Below are positions 43,139 to 53,606 of a DNA stretch of 64,000 nucleotides, one piece after another (positions within the stretch are counted from its first letter, which is position 1; the number at the start of each line of letters is the position of its first letter). The notes beneath the pieces are model-generated. The model was given only the letters and a program-made list of their open reading frames with translations. It was not told where the DNA came from and ran no database searches. The translations under genes were made by a program, and so were the position numbers. The stretch lies in the NCBI GenBank assembly GCA_046160585.1, contig JBJXGN010000171.1, forward strand, positions 14,036 through 78,035, read 5' to 3'. The DNA is from JABFXX01 sp046160585. Its GTDB lineage: Bacteria; Myxococcota_A; Polyangia; Haliangiales; Haliangiaceae.

Positions 43139-44788
43139 ATGGCGGCGACACCTTCGCCTTCTCCGGAGACCGACGACATCTCGATCGGCTCCGTTCTCGA
43201 CGGGAGGTATCGCATCGACGCGATCCTCGGTTCGGGTGGGATGGGGCGCGTCTATCGCGGCGAGCACACGGGCATCGGCAAGCGCGTCGCTATCAAGGTG
43301 CTGCACGCGGACCTGTCGCGAAATCGGGAGGCCGCACAGCGCTTCCAGCGCGAAGCGATCGCGTCGGGTCGTCTCGATCATCCGAACATCGTCGGGGTAA
43401 GCGACTTCGGGATCGTCGAGCAAGGACCGTGCTACCTCGTCATGGAGGTCCTCGAGGGCGAGCCACTGGGCGCGCGCCTCGAGCGCGAGAAGCGATTGCC
43501 GTGGCAAGAGGCGGTCGCGATCCTGCGCGGCGTCCTCGCCGGGCTCGCACACGCACACGACCGCGGCGTCGTCCATCGCGACATCAAGCCCGACAACGTC
43601 TTCCTGGCAAACAAGGACGGCGAGACCATCGTCAAGATCCTCGATTTCGGCATCGCGAAGCTCTACGCGGGCTCGCCCGACGATCCCGCGTCGACGCGTG
43701 CGGGGCTCACCGTCGGCACGCCGGCGTATCTGTCGCCCGAACAAGCCGTCGGCGGCGAGATCAAGCCCGCGTCCGATCTCTACTCCGCGACGATCCTACT
43801 GTTCGAGATGATCACCGGTCGCGCGCCGTTCGAGGACAAGGATCCACTCGCGATGCTCGGTGCACACGTCTCGCGCACCCCGCCGACGATCGCGGAGATC
43901 GCCCCCGAGCTCGGCGTGCCGCAGTCGCTCGAGACGGTGATCCAGAAGGGCCTCGTCAAAGCGCAGGACGAGCGCATCGGTTCGGCGACCGACTACATCG
44001 GACTGCTCGACTCGGTGGCGTCGGCGTTCGCGCCGGCCGCCGCGAGCGAAGGTCTCGCATCGATCGGCTACGCGCACACCCACTCGGCGCTCACGCCGGC
44101 ACCGATCGCCACGCCGCCGCCGGGGACGATTCCGAGCGGACCGCACACGCCGTCGCCGTTCACGCTGCAGCCATTCCCTTCACCCGACGCGGCGCCACAC
44201 GGAGCCGCTCCCACGATGGCGCTGCCGACGAGCGTCACGCTCGGCAACGCGCCGCCGTTGCCGACGAACTGGCTCAAGATCGGCGCGGTCGTTCTCGGCG
44301 CGATCATCGTTCTCTCGATCCTGTTCGCCGTGTCGGGCAGCGGCAAAGACCCGTCGCCGACTCCACCGGCGAAGGTCGAGGAGAAGAAGCCGAAGACAGC
44401 GCCGAACCTCGAACCGAAGAAGTCCGAGCCGAAGAAGTCCGAGCCGAAGGCGTCCTCCGAGAATGTCGAGAAAACCGTACCGAAGCCCGAGGCCAAGCCC
44501 GAGCTGCCGCCGCAGGTACCGTCGCTGATGCCGCCCCTTCCCCCCGACAAGGACACGCAGCTCAAGGCAGCGCTCCACGATCTCCAGAACGGCCCGCAGT
44601 GCGTTGATCGAAAGACCGCGATCCCGAAGATCGTCGCGATCGGGGACAAGAGTGCGATTCCGGCGCTGAAGAAGGCGCGCTATCGCGGGCGCGGGGGTCT
44701 GCTCGGCATCGGCGAGCGCAACGCGAACGCGTGTCTACGCAAGGACGCCGAAGCAGCGATCAAGGCGCTCGGCGGCACGCTGAAGTGA
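43139..44788 (+). CDS. Ser/Thr protein kinase with one membrane segment
   Basis: A 549-residue Hanks-type kinase: Gly loop GSGGMG, K53, HRDIKPDN (D148) and DFG at 169-171, all intact, with an activation segment and APE-like SPEQ. A long Pro-rich linker, one transmembrane helix (IGAVVLGAIIVLSILFAVS, about 380-400), a Lys/Pro/Glu repeat and a periplasmic Cys-containing C-terminus follow. The C-terminal part (about 480-549) resembles a short HEAT-like repeat (KTAIPKIVAIGDKSAIPALKKAR). The start at ATG 43139 removes an implausible upstream extension. Confidence 0.9.
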   Translation: MAATPSPSPETDDISIGSVLDGRYRIDAILGSGGMGRVYRGEHTGIGKRVAIKVLHADLSRNREAAQRFQREAIASGRLDHPNIVGVSDFGIVEQGPCYLVMEVLEGEPLGARLEREKRLPWQEAVAILRGVLAGLAHAHDRGVVHRDIKPDNVFLANKDGETIVKILDFGIAKLYAGSPDDPASTRAGLTVGTPAYLSPEQAVGGEIKPASDLYSATILLFEMITGRAPFEDKDPLAMLGAHVSRTPPTIAEIAPELGVPQSLETVIQKGLVKAQDERIGSATDYIGLLDSVASAFAPAAASEGLASIGYAHTHSALTPAPIATPPPGTIPSGPHTPSPFTLQPFPSPDAAPHGAAPTMALPTSVTLGNAPPLPTNWLKIGAVVLGAIIVLSILFAVSGSGKDPSPTPPAKVEEKKPKTAPNLEPKKSEPKKSEPKASSENVEKTVPKPEAKPELPPQVPSLMPPLPPDKDTQLKAALHDLQNGPQCVDRKTAIPKIVAIGDKSAIPALKKARYRGRGGLLGIGERNANACLRKDAEAAIKALGGTLK

Positions 44789-44791
44789 CAC

Positions 44792-45679
44792 TCACGACGA
44801 GGGCTTCGTCTTCCAGTCCTTCTGGGTGAACGTCTCGAAGTCGAGGACGAGGCACACCGCTTTGTCGTCGGCGTCGACGCCCCAGTACGCGGCGAACGCT
44901 CCATCGCCCGACGGCAACGCGAGTGCGCGACGTCCATCCGTGAGCGGCACCTCGATCGGCGCGATGCTCGGCGACAGCGGAGCAGGGCCCGGCGTACCCG
45001 GCGGCAACGGCAACGCGACCGGCGGTGCGCCGATGGCGATCGTGCCGGGAGATCCCATGCCCGCGTCGAGGAGAACGACGTGGTCACCGCTGACGTCGAC
45101 GCGCGGGAGCTCGTCGGCGGACTTCGGCTTCTTCTGCTTCGCGAAGTGCGCGACGGTCCACTTCGCGATCGGCGGGCGGCCGACGTGAATGACGATCGCG
45201 GCGAGGCGCTCCTTGTTGCCGCCCTTGTCGGAGGTGCGCGCGATCGAGAGCATCACGCGAAACTGACCGGCGAGGACGGGGCGGTCGTACACGCGGAACG
45301 ACTTCGGTACGAGCGGGTCCTGCACGGCGAGCAACCCCGAGGCTGCGGGCAGCTGCAACGGCAGCATGCGCACGTCGATGCGATGTGGACCGAACTGCTC
45401 GCCGTAGCGGAGCAAACGTCCGATGTCGCGAGGGGCGATCATCTCGTCGCGATGGGCGGGCGGCGGCGGAGGCGGAGGCGGAAGCGGAAGTGAGGGGGCG
45501 CTCGCCTTCTTCGGCTTCACGGCGACGAGTGGAAGCTTCGGTGGCTCTTTCGTTGCTGCCTTTGCGGACTTCGCGGACGCCAACGCGGACTTCGGAGCCG
45601 ACTTCACAGCCGACTTCGCAGCCGACTTCGACCCCAGTGCCTTCTTCGCTGCGCCCTTGCTCTTCACCACGGCGGGCAC
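44792..45679 (-). CDS. DUF4241-like protein with Lys/Ala-rich tail and polyproline linker
   Basis: A 295-residue protein. The first 60 residues are a Lys/Ala/Ser tail (GAAKKALGSKSAAKSAVKS...) followed by a run of prolines. The domain from about 80 has LPAASGLLAVQDPLVPKSFRVYDRPVLAGQFRVMLSIAR, DVSGDHVVLLDAGMGSPGTIAI and SGDGAFAAYWGVDADDKAVCLVLDFE, in the same order as DUF4241. Its architecture copies the protein at 31844-32824 though sequence is diverged. It is convergent with the kinase gene, three bases away. Confidence 0.7.
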   Translation of the reverse strand: MPAVVKSKGAAKKALGSKSAAKSAVKSAPKSALASAKSAKAATKEPPKLPLVAVKPKKASAPSLPLPPPPPPPPAHRDEMIAPRDIGRLLRYGEQFGPHRIDVRMLPLQLPAASGLLAVQDPLVPKSFRVYDRPVLAGQFRVMLSIARTSDKGGNKERLAAIVIHVGRPPIAKWTVAHFAKQKKPKSADELPRVDVSGDHVVLLDAGMGSPGTIAIGAPPVALPLPPGTPGPAPLSPSIAPIEVPLTDGRRALALPSGDGAFAAYWGVDADDKAVCLVLDFETFTQKDWKTKPSS

Positions 45680-45693
45680 GGTAACATTTGCTC

Positions 45694-46122
45694 ATGCGCC
45701 GCGTGTGCACCCAGTGCAAGGCCGTGAATCGGATCCCGGTGAAGAACCTCGCGGACGCGGGCAAGTGCGGCAAGTGTCGCGCAGTACTGCCCGTGCACGC
45801 CGCACCGATCGAGGTCACCTCGTCGTCGCAGTTCGACGACATCGTGGCGGGTGCTCGCGTGCCCGTGCTCGTCGATTTCTGGGCCGCGTGGTGTGGGCCG
45901 TGCCGGCAGGTCGCGCCCGAAGTGAAGAAGGCGGCGACGAACCTCGCGGGCAAGGCGATCGTTCTCAAGGTCGACACCGAGGCGTTGCAGGATCTATCGG
46001 AGCGCTATTCGATCCAGAGCATCCCGAACTTCGCCGTGTTCACCGGCGGGCGGATCGTGCGGCAGCGAGCCGGCGCCGTCGATCACCGCACCCTGGAACG
46101 GTGGGCTGTCGCACCGCAGTAG
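45694..46122 (+). CDS. Thioredoxin with N-terminal zinc ribbon (TrxC/Trx2-like)
   Basis: A 142-residue thioredoxin. The N-terminal zinc-binding motif uses C5, C8, C25 and C28, as in thioredoxin 2. The active site WCGPC is at 66-70, and SIPNF supplies the cis-proline. This class is induced by oxidative stress in other bacteria. The start ATG 45694 is preferred over the TTG two codons upstream, as it begins the zinc-ribbon directly. It is divergent from the DUF4241-like gene with 14 bases between. Confidence 0.92.
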   Translation: MRRVCTQCKAVNRIPVKNLADAGKCGKCRAVLPVHAAPIEVTSSSQFDDIVAGARVPVLVDFWAAWCGPCRQVAPEVKKAATNLAGKAIVLKVDTEALQDLSERYSIQSIPNFAVFTGGRIVRQRAGAVDHRTLERWAVAPQ

Positions 46123-46202
46123 GTGGAGGAGAAAAAATGTGTGAGGCCGGGCTTAAAAACTCGGATGCGCGGTCGGTTTAGGTAGCGATCGGGTAAGCCT
46201 CA

Positions 46203-46220
46203 GGGGTAAAAAAACACCCC
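46203..46220. promoter_or_regulatory. 18-bp element shared with 24721-24738 (candidate enhancer site)
   Basis: GGGGTAAAAAAACACCCC is a near-palindrome (GGGGT / ACCCC around an A-tract), identical at 16 of 18 positions to the element before the FlrA-like gene. It sits 84 bases upstream of the -24 GG of the sigma-54-like promoter of the second fliA. As an RNA it could also form a five-pair hairpin. Confidence 0.45.
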
Positions 46221-46302
46221 ATGAGTAGACTGCCACCCAGGTAGACGCGAACGAAGTAACTAGAATCATTCGCGTACCAGGGTGGGTAACTCGCCCAAAA
46301 AA

Positions 46303-46318
46303 CGGCGTGCGAGTTGCG
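46303..46318 (+). promoter_or_regulatory. Sigma-54-like promoter of the second fliA
   Basis: CGGCGT-GCGAG-TTGCG has GG (46304-46305) and GC (46316-46317) ten bases apart. The -24 half is only partly conserved. The GTG start at 46332 is 15 bases past the -12 C, the same geometry as in the three other sites. Confidence 0.45.
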
Positions 46319-46331
46319 ATGAGGGATCCTC

Positions 46332-47039
46332 GTGCAGGAACTCTCGCGTCACCAACTCCGCAACCAGCTGATCGCCGACCACACCGAGATTGCCCGCCGG
46401 ATCGCGCTCAAGGTCGCTCGCCGGTGCCCGGACTGGGTGCAGCGCGAGGACCTGATCGCGGCTGGCATGCTCGGGCTGACCGAGGCCGCACTCCGTTACG
46501 ACGAGTCGCGCACCGAGCCGTTCCTGTCGTTCGCCGAGCAGCGCATCCGTGGCGCGGTGCTCGACGAGCTGCGCCGTGGGGACCTCCTCCCGCGCCGCGT
46601 TCGGCAGCTCGCTCGCAAGGTCAACACCGCGATCCGCGCGGTCGAGGCGACCGGCGAGAAGGCCACCGACCAGACCGTCGCCGACAAGATGGGCGTCTCG
46701 GTCGAGCAGTACCGCACCGGCCTCGCGCACCTCGTGCACATCGAGGTCGAGTCGCTCGACGACAGGTCCGCGGCGCAGCACGCGTCCCGCGAGGTCGCCC
46801 CCGACGAGGCCGCGGGTCACCGCCAGCTCCTCCGCCGCGTCCGCGAGGCCCTCGAGAAGCTCGATCAGCGCGACGTGACGATCCTCGGCCTCCACTACAT
46901 CGAGGACATGACGTACCAGGAGATCGCGAAGTCTCTCTGCATCACCCCGTCTCGCGTGTGCCAACTGCTGTGGCGCGCCGTCGAGCGCCTCCGCAGCCAG
47001 CTCGGTGTCGCGGAGGTCGCGATGAAGGCGGCCGCGTGA
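46332..47039 (+). CDS. Second FliA-type sigma-28 factor
   Basis: A 235-residue sigma factor of the FliA type, clearly similar to that at 497-1213: REDLIAAGMLGLTEAALRYDESRTEPFLSFAEQRIRGAVLDELRRGD, a shared LPRR-R-LARK segment, and a region 4 ending TYQEIAKSLCITPSRVCQLLWRA. It starts at GTG 46332 with AGGGA upstream, and the stop overlaps the next gene. It heads an operon with two response regulators, so it is likely a control gene rather than the structural-cluster fliA. Which promoters each factor reads is unknown. Confidence 0.88.
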   Translation: MQELSRHQLRNQLIADHTEIARRIALKVARRCPDWVQREDLIAAGMLGLTEAALRYDESRTEPFLSFAEQRIRGAVLDELRRGDLLPRRVRQLARKVNTAIRAVEATGEKATDQTVADKMGVSVEQYRTGLAHLVHIEVESLDDRSAAQHASREVAPDEAAGHRQLLRRVREALEKLDQRDVTILGLHYIEDMTYQEIAKSLCITPSRVCQLLWRAVERLRSQLGVAEVAMKAAA

Positions 47040-47410
47040 TCAACATTCTCCTCGCAGACGACGACCCAGCCATCCGCCGCGCCCTCAGCATGTCGCTGAC
47101 CCGCGTGGGCTATACGGTGACCGCGGTCGACGACGGGGACATCGCGATCTCCCTCTCGGACCAGAAGTTCGACATCGTGATCGCCGACTACAACATGCAG
47201 CGCGTCGGCGGAGTCGCTGTCGTTCGCCACTTCAAGCAACTTTATGGAGCGAATTGCTGCTGCGTCATTCTGAGCGGTGACGACGACGACATCATGAACG
47301 CCGCTTGCCACCTGGCGGGCGCCGATGACGTCCTGATGAAGCCGCTGACGCCCACCGAGCTTCGCGCGAGGGTAGCCTCTGCTGCCCGCGCGTTGCGCAA
47401 GGCCGCCTAG
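47036..47410 (+). CDS. CheY-like single-domain response regulator
   Basis: A 124-residue receiver: LLADDDPAIRRAL, phosphoacceptor Asp in IVIADYNMQRVGG, Thr/Ser and the K in VLMKPLTP. No output domain. GTG 47036 overlaps the sigma factor stop (GTGA). It could modulate FliA2, the motor or the NtrC-type regulator by phosphate transfer. The stop is followed after 20 bases by the NtrC-type gene. Confidence 0.88.
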   Translation: MINILLADDDPAIRRALSMSLTRVGYTVTAVDDGDIAISLSDQKFDIVIADYNMQRVGGVAVVRHFKQLYGANCCCVILSGDDDDIMNAACHLAGADDVLMKPLTPTELRARVASAARALRKAA

Positions 47411-47430
47411 CATGCGAACTTGACGTCCTC

Positions 47431-48861
<1,431 letters not shown>

Positions 48862-50425
48862 CGAGTCCGAGCATCGCGATCGACGCGGGCACCAGTGACC
48901 CGCGAGCGCTCGCGTTGCAGCAGCTGTCCTCCGACACGATGATCGTAACGATGACGTGACTCGTGATCACGACGCGTCGGTTCCCGTCGTCGACGAGCTC
49001 CAGCCGATATCGATGACGACCTTCGGTCGCTGCGTCGACGTAGTCTCCCGTGAAGTCGTCACCTGTCACGTCGAGCTGCACGAGCTTCTCTCCATCGCGC
49101 CAGATCTGCGCGAACATCCCGTCGCCGCCGGTCACGCTCACGGCGATGCGGGCCTGTTCGGCGAGGACCGTGTCGCCGATCTCACCGCCGCTAACCGTGA
49201 GCTGCACCGCGGGATCGTCGGGGCCGCGCAGGTTCACGATCGTGCGGCCTTCCTTCACCGCGCGGACGATCGCTGCTTCGGAAAGCTCGTCAGCGAGGAC
49301 GAGTGTCGTCGGGCTGCCGATCGGCGTGTCCTGCGTTCCTGTCCCCATGCCCGCGCGGTGATCGTCGCTGCCGCCGACGGCCGCGAGGAAGTTGCCGGCG
49401 TCCATCTTCTCGTCCCACAGCCGCAGCGCGATCGGCGTGAAGATCGGCTCGGTCACGTCCCAGTTGCCGGTGAGCACCTCGATCGCGTTGATCTTCGACC
49501 AGTCCGCGTCGGGGTGCTCCCACGCGCAGCCGATGCAGTTGTCGCCGAGCGCGAGCCCGGGATGGTTGACGATGAAGATCCCGCCGCGCGCAGCGACGTC
49601 GTCGAGCACGCCGTCGATCGTGCGCCCGCCGTGACCGATGCGATGGTCCACGTACGTGCCGACACCCACGGAGTTGCCGTGCCCGGCGTAGGTCGTGATC
49701 TCGGCGCCGCGCAGGAACAACACGTCGGTGGTCGTGCGTTGGAACGCGTTCAGCAGAGGCACCTGCGCGCTCGTGTTGTGATCGGAGAGGTTCACGAAGT
49801 CCAGGTGCTGTCGCTTCGCGAGGTCGAGGATCTGCGCGAACGTCGCGCTCGCGTCGCCGCTCTGCTCGGAGTGCACGTGGAAGTCGCCGCGGTACCACCG
49901 CCGCCCCCGCTCGAGGACGATCGGCTCGAAGTCGCGCCTGGGCAGCACCGCCAGCGTCGCGTTGTCGCGGCACTCGACGTCGATCGAGTAGTGCCCCATA
50001 TCGTCGAGCTTCGCCTTGCCGATCACGACGCGCCACGTGCCCGGCGTGATCGTGCCCGCGCGGTAGCCCCGCGAGCTCTGCACGACGCCGATGATCGCGT
50101 TGTCCTCGAGGCCGCCGCCCCAGCCGCGAAAACCCTCGGGTGACCAGACGCCCCAGTCGAGGATGTCGTAGTCGCTACCGTCGCTGTGCGCGATCTCGAT
50201 CTCGACAGTGCCGGCTGGGACCTCGAACTCGACCTCGACGTAGTCGCCTCCGGTCGGCGGGACGTCTGCCTCGTAGTGCATCTGCGAGAGCACGGCGAGC
50301 AGCGGCAGCAACATGCACCGCATCGTATCGCGATCGAAGTCGACAGGCGTGGCAGTCGATCGATCGCACCCGACGCGAAGCGCGATCGACGATCACGAAC
50401 GAGTCACAAAACGCCGCGACGTCGA

Positions 50426-51271
50426 TCAGGCCGGGAGGCCCGTCCACTCCGCCGACTTGGACCATAACGCGCGCGCGAGGTCCTCGGTCGCGACGCGGCT
50501 CGCGCGGCGCTCGGAGCCATCCTGCGTGTAGTAGCGGCCGGTCTCGGTCGCGAGTGCGGGATCGGTCGCCGCGCGCAGCGTCGACTTCGCGCCTTCTTCA
50601 GGCGAGATGAGGAAGCGATTCATCAGCCAGCGGAACGGCTGCGGGATGCGGCGCCAGACGTCGGTCGCCACGCCGCCGGGGTGCACCGCATACGTGGTGA
50701 CGCCACTGCCCTCAAGACGCTTCGCGAGCTCCTGCGTGAACAGCACGTTCGCGAGCTTGCTCACGGTGTACTCGTGAAATCCCGACACGGTCTTCGTCGT
50801 CTTCTGAAGTGCGCCCCAGTCGATCGCCTTCGCGCGGTAGTGCGCGCGGCTCGAGACATTCACGACGCGTGCGCCCTTGGTCTGCTTCAGATGATCGAGC
50901 AGCAGGCGCGTGAGCAGGTAGTGGCCGAGGTGGTTGACACCGAAGATCAGCTCGAAGCCTTCCTTCGTCGTGCCTCGTGTCACGAGGCCCGCGTTGTTGA
51001 TGAGGCCGTGGAGCGGGAGCTTGCGCGCGAGGAACGCCTCGGCGAACGAGCGCACCGATGCCTGGTCGGCCAGATCGAGCACCATGAACTCGACCTTGTC
51101 GTTCCTCGTGGTGCGCTTGATCTCGTCCACCACCGGTGTGGTCTTCGCCTCACTGCGGCACGCAAGGATGACGTGCCCACCGCGCGAGGCCAAATCACCC
51201 GCGGTGATCTTTCCGATGCCCGTGTTCGCGCCCGTGACGATGAAGACTTTGCCGACCAGGTCCTGTGCCAT
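50426..51271 (-). CDS. Short-chain dehydrogenase/reductase
   Basis: A 281-residue classical SDR like retinol/WW-domain oxidoreductases. The NADP-binding motif TGANTGIG is at 13-20, then NNAGLV, and catalytic YTVSK in the active site with Ser upstream (VNVSSRAHYR). Both ATG 51271 and ATG 51283 could start translation. The former is used. Substrate unknown. The frame upstream to 51676 is non-coding. Confidence 0.88.
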   Translation of the reverse strand: MAQDLVGKVFIVTGANTGIGKITAGDLASRGGHVILACRSEAKTTPVVDEIKRTTRNDKVEFMVLDLADQASVRSFAEAFLARKLPLHGLINNAGLVTRGTTKEGFELIFGVNHLGHYLLTRLLLDHLKQTKGARVVNVSSRAHYRAKAIDWGALQKTTKTVSGFHEYTVSKLANVLFTQELAKRLEGSGVTTYAVHPGGVATDVWRRIPQPFRWLMNRFLISPEEGAKSTLRAATDPALATETGRYYTQDGSERRASRVATEDLARALWSKSAEWTGLPA

Positions 51272-51492
51272 GGGCCGGAGCATGGTGCCGTACGCGCCAA
51301 ACACAAGTGTCGCAGCACGCGTTCCGGTCCGATGAAATGCGCCGAGAATGTGACTCGGTACCCACGTCCTCGTGGCGCACGATGGCATGCGACTTCGTGG
51401 TCGTGCCGGCATCTGTAGCGCAAATGCTGAAATGGCTTCGTCGGATTTTCGTCGTTGACCGGGCCCGGTCGTGTGGGCTACGCGTCCGCCAA

Positions 51493-53580
51493 ATGCGAGC
51501 GACGTGGGTTGTTGTCCTGGCGGTAGTCGGGTCGTTTTTCTTCGCGTCACCGGGGTGGGCCGAGGATGATCCCCCTGCGCCCGCCGGGGACGACAACACG
51601 CCCGATCAGCCAGCACCCGCGGCCGACGATCAACCCGCGCCCGCAGCCGACGACAAGCCCGACGACCAGCCCGCACCCGCGGCCGACGACAAGCCCGACG
51701 ATCAGCCCGCTGCGGCTGGCGATGCGGACAACGACGGCAAGCCCGACGGCGTTGCTCCGGATCCGGACGGCGATGGCAAGCCCGGCGCCCCCGGTGATGC
51801 CGACGGCGATGGCACGCCCGATACGAAGGAGGACTCCGATGGCGACGGCGTGAGCGACGCCGACGAGAAGCCCGCCGCTGTTGGTGACTCGGATGGCGAT
51901 GGCACGCCCGACGCGCAGGAAGACTCCGATGGCGACGGGACGCCCGACGGCAAGGAAGACTCCGACGGAGACGGCGTGAGCGACGCCGATGAAGCCGCGG
52001 CCTTCGCGGACGTGGACCCGAACGCCGCCGACGCCGATGGCGACGGCACGCCGGACGCGCAGGAAGACGGCGACATCGACAACGACGGCATCCCCGACGC
52101 GCAGGAAGAGGATCCGCCGACGGATCCGTTCGATGCGGACGGCGACGGCAAGGTCGATGCGGAGGAGATCGCGGATCGCAAGGAGTTCGCCGAGTTCTTC
52201 GACGACATCCCGAACCAGCCCGACGACAAGGCGCTCGAGGCGCGCCCCAATGACAAGGAGCTGATGCCGTCGGTCGACATCGAGACGTTTCGCAAGGGTG
52301 TGCGCATCGTGAAGAAGATCGTCCTCGCGAAGATGGCGAAGAAGATCGCGAAGAAGTCCGACAAGAAGATGGCGACGTTCTCGTTGATCGTCACGATCGT
52401 CTCGCTCGGGGGCTTCTTGCTGCTGTTCATGCCGCTGTTCCTCGCGAAGAAGTACCCGGGCAAGACCGGCATGTTGTTCAAGTATTCGGCGCTCGCGGCC
52501 GTCGTGTTCGTCGTGACGGTCAACCTGTTCGGCGGCGTGCTCTACGGCATGCGCACCGTGCAGGGCGCGCTGTCGAACTACACGAACCCGAGTATCGCGA
52601 TCGCGTCCGGCACGTTCGACACCCTCGACGAGCAGGCCGACAAGTTCATCGTCATGGGCAAGGAGCTGTTCCTCCCGACGATCGAGCAAATGCGCAACGC
52701 GCCCGACGAGCAGCCGAGCGTGCAGCTCCTCGAAAATGGCGTCAAGATCGTCCAGGACGCGAAGGTGTTCCTCAGCATCGCGAAGATGTTCAAGAAGATC
52801 GACTTCGTCTTCGGCATCCTTCCGATCATCCTCACGCTCGTGACGCTGATCCTGTTCGTGATCGCGATCAAACCGACGCTGATGGAGATCGTCGCGCTCC
52901 CGGCGCGCGCCGCGGCCGGGGACGGCAGCAGCAGGGAGGTGATCGCGAATGCGATGAAGCGCGTGAAGGGCGAGCTGCTCGCGTCGATCTGCACGGTAGG
53001 CATCCTCGTCGTGCTGACCGTCGTCTCGGCGCTGGTGCTCGGTCAGATCGTGAAGCCCGCGCTCGATGCGTTCCTCACCTACTTCAGCCTCACCCTCACG
53101 TACCTCCAGTTCGCCGAGGGCGCGTCCTCGGGTCTCGTGTTCGTCACGCTGTTCGCCGTGATCCTGTTCCTCGTGCTCAATCTCGCCGCGCTGATCCTGT
53201 CGATGTCGTTCTTCCTCGGCAAGTCGCAGAAGATCTTCCAGCAGCGCTTCAACGAGGGCACGCCGCTGTCGACGCACGCGAAGTTCTTCAAGTGGGGTGC
53301 GCCCTCGGTGCTCCTCGTGCAGGTGTTCCCGTGGCTGTTCGCGGCGACCGCGGCCAAGGCGCTCGACGCGATCAACGATGCGCTCCTCGACGGCGTGACC
53401 TCAGCCGAGATGGTGTCGTGGGGCAAGCTGCTGCTCGCGGGCCCGGCGTTCCTTGTCGCGGCGTTCGCGATCCTGTTCTGGGCGGCGCGCGGCCTGAAGG
53501 CGATCAAGTTTCTCGCCGGCTACAAGGTCAAGCCGAAGCCTCCGAAGACCACAATGGGCGAGCCGGTCGCCCCCGGATAA
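51493..53580 (+). CDS. Polytopic membrane protein with acidic DGDG repeat ectodomain
   Basis: A 695-residue protein. A signal peptide (VVVLAVVGSFFFASPGWA) is followed by an Ala-Pro-Asp repeat, then by about twelve repeats related to DSDGDGTPDAQED, a calcium-binding TSP3-like pattern, to about residue 250. The rest has about seven hydrophobic helices between 290 and 680 (for example FSLIVTIVSLGGFLLLFMPLFL and LLASICTVGILVVLTVVSALVL). No transporter family is recognised. ATG 51493 is preferred because it starts the signal peptide; 51424 is an alternative. Confidence 0.75.
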   Translation: MRATWVVVLAVVGSFFFASPGWAEDDPPAPAGDDNTPDQPAPAADDQPAPAADDKPDDQPAPAADDKPDDQPAAAGDADNDGKPDGVAPDPDGDGKPGAPGDADGDGTPDTKEDSDGDGVSDADEKPAAVGDSDGDGTPDAQEDSDGDGTPDGKEDSDGDGVSDADEAAAFADVDPNAADADGDGTPDAQEDGDIDNDGIPDAQEEDPPTDPFDADGDGKVDAEEIADRKEFAEFFDDIPNQPDDKALEARPNDKELMPSVDIETFRKGVRIVKKIVLAKMAKKIAKKSDKKMATFSLIVTIVSLGGFLLLFMPLFLAKKYPGKTGMLFKYSALAAVVFVVTVNLFGGVLYGMRTVQGALSNYTNPSIAIASGTFDTLDEQADKFIVMGKELFLPTIEQMRNAPDEQPSVQLLENGVKIVQDAKVFLSIAKMFKKIDFVFGILPIILTLVTLILFVIAIKPTLMEIVALPARAAAGDGSSREVIANAMKRVKGELLASICTVGILVVLTVVSALVLGQIVKPALDAFLTYFSLTLTYLQFAEGASSGLVFVTLFAVILFLVLNLAALILSMSFFLGKSQKIFQQRFNEGTPLSTHAKFFKWGAPSVLLVQVFPWLFAATAAKALDAINDALLDGVTSAEMVSWGKLLLAGPAFLVAAFAILFWAARGLKAIKFLAGYKVKPKPPKTTMGEPVAPG
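51585..52140 (+). repeat. Coding DNA tandem repeats (Ala-Pro-Asp and Asp-Gly tracts)
   Basis: The first 150 bases repeat a GCCGACGAC/CCCGCACCC pattern and the next 400 repeat a GAT/GGC-rich unit encoding DSDGDG. Units are similar at the DNA level, so copy number may vary between strains. Confidence 0.7.
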
Positions 53581-53606
53581 GGCTGTTTTCTGGTACGACC
53601 CGGGCC

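Noticed and set aside
46140..46320. Leader region of the second fliA examined as a possible c-di-GMP riboswitch.
   Set aside because: No conserved GEMM core was found; only the A-tract hairpin-like element and the sigma-54-like site are supported.
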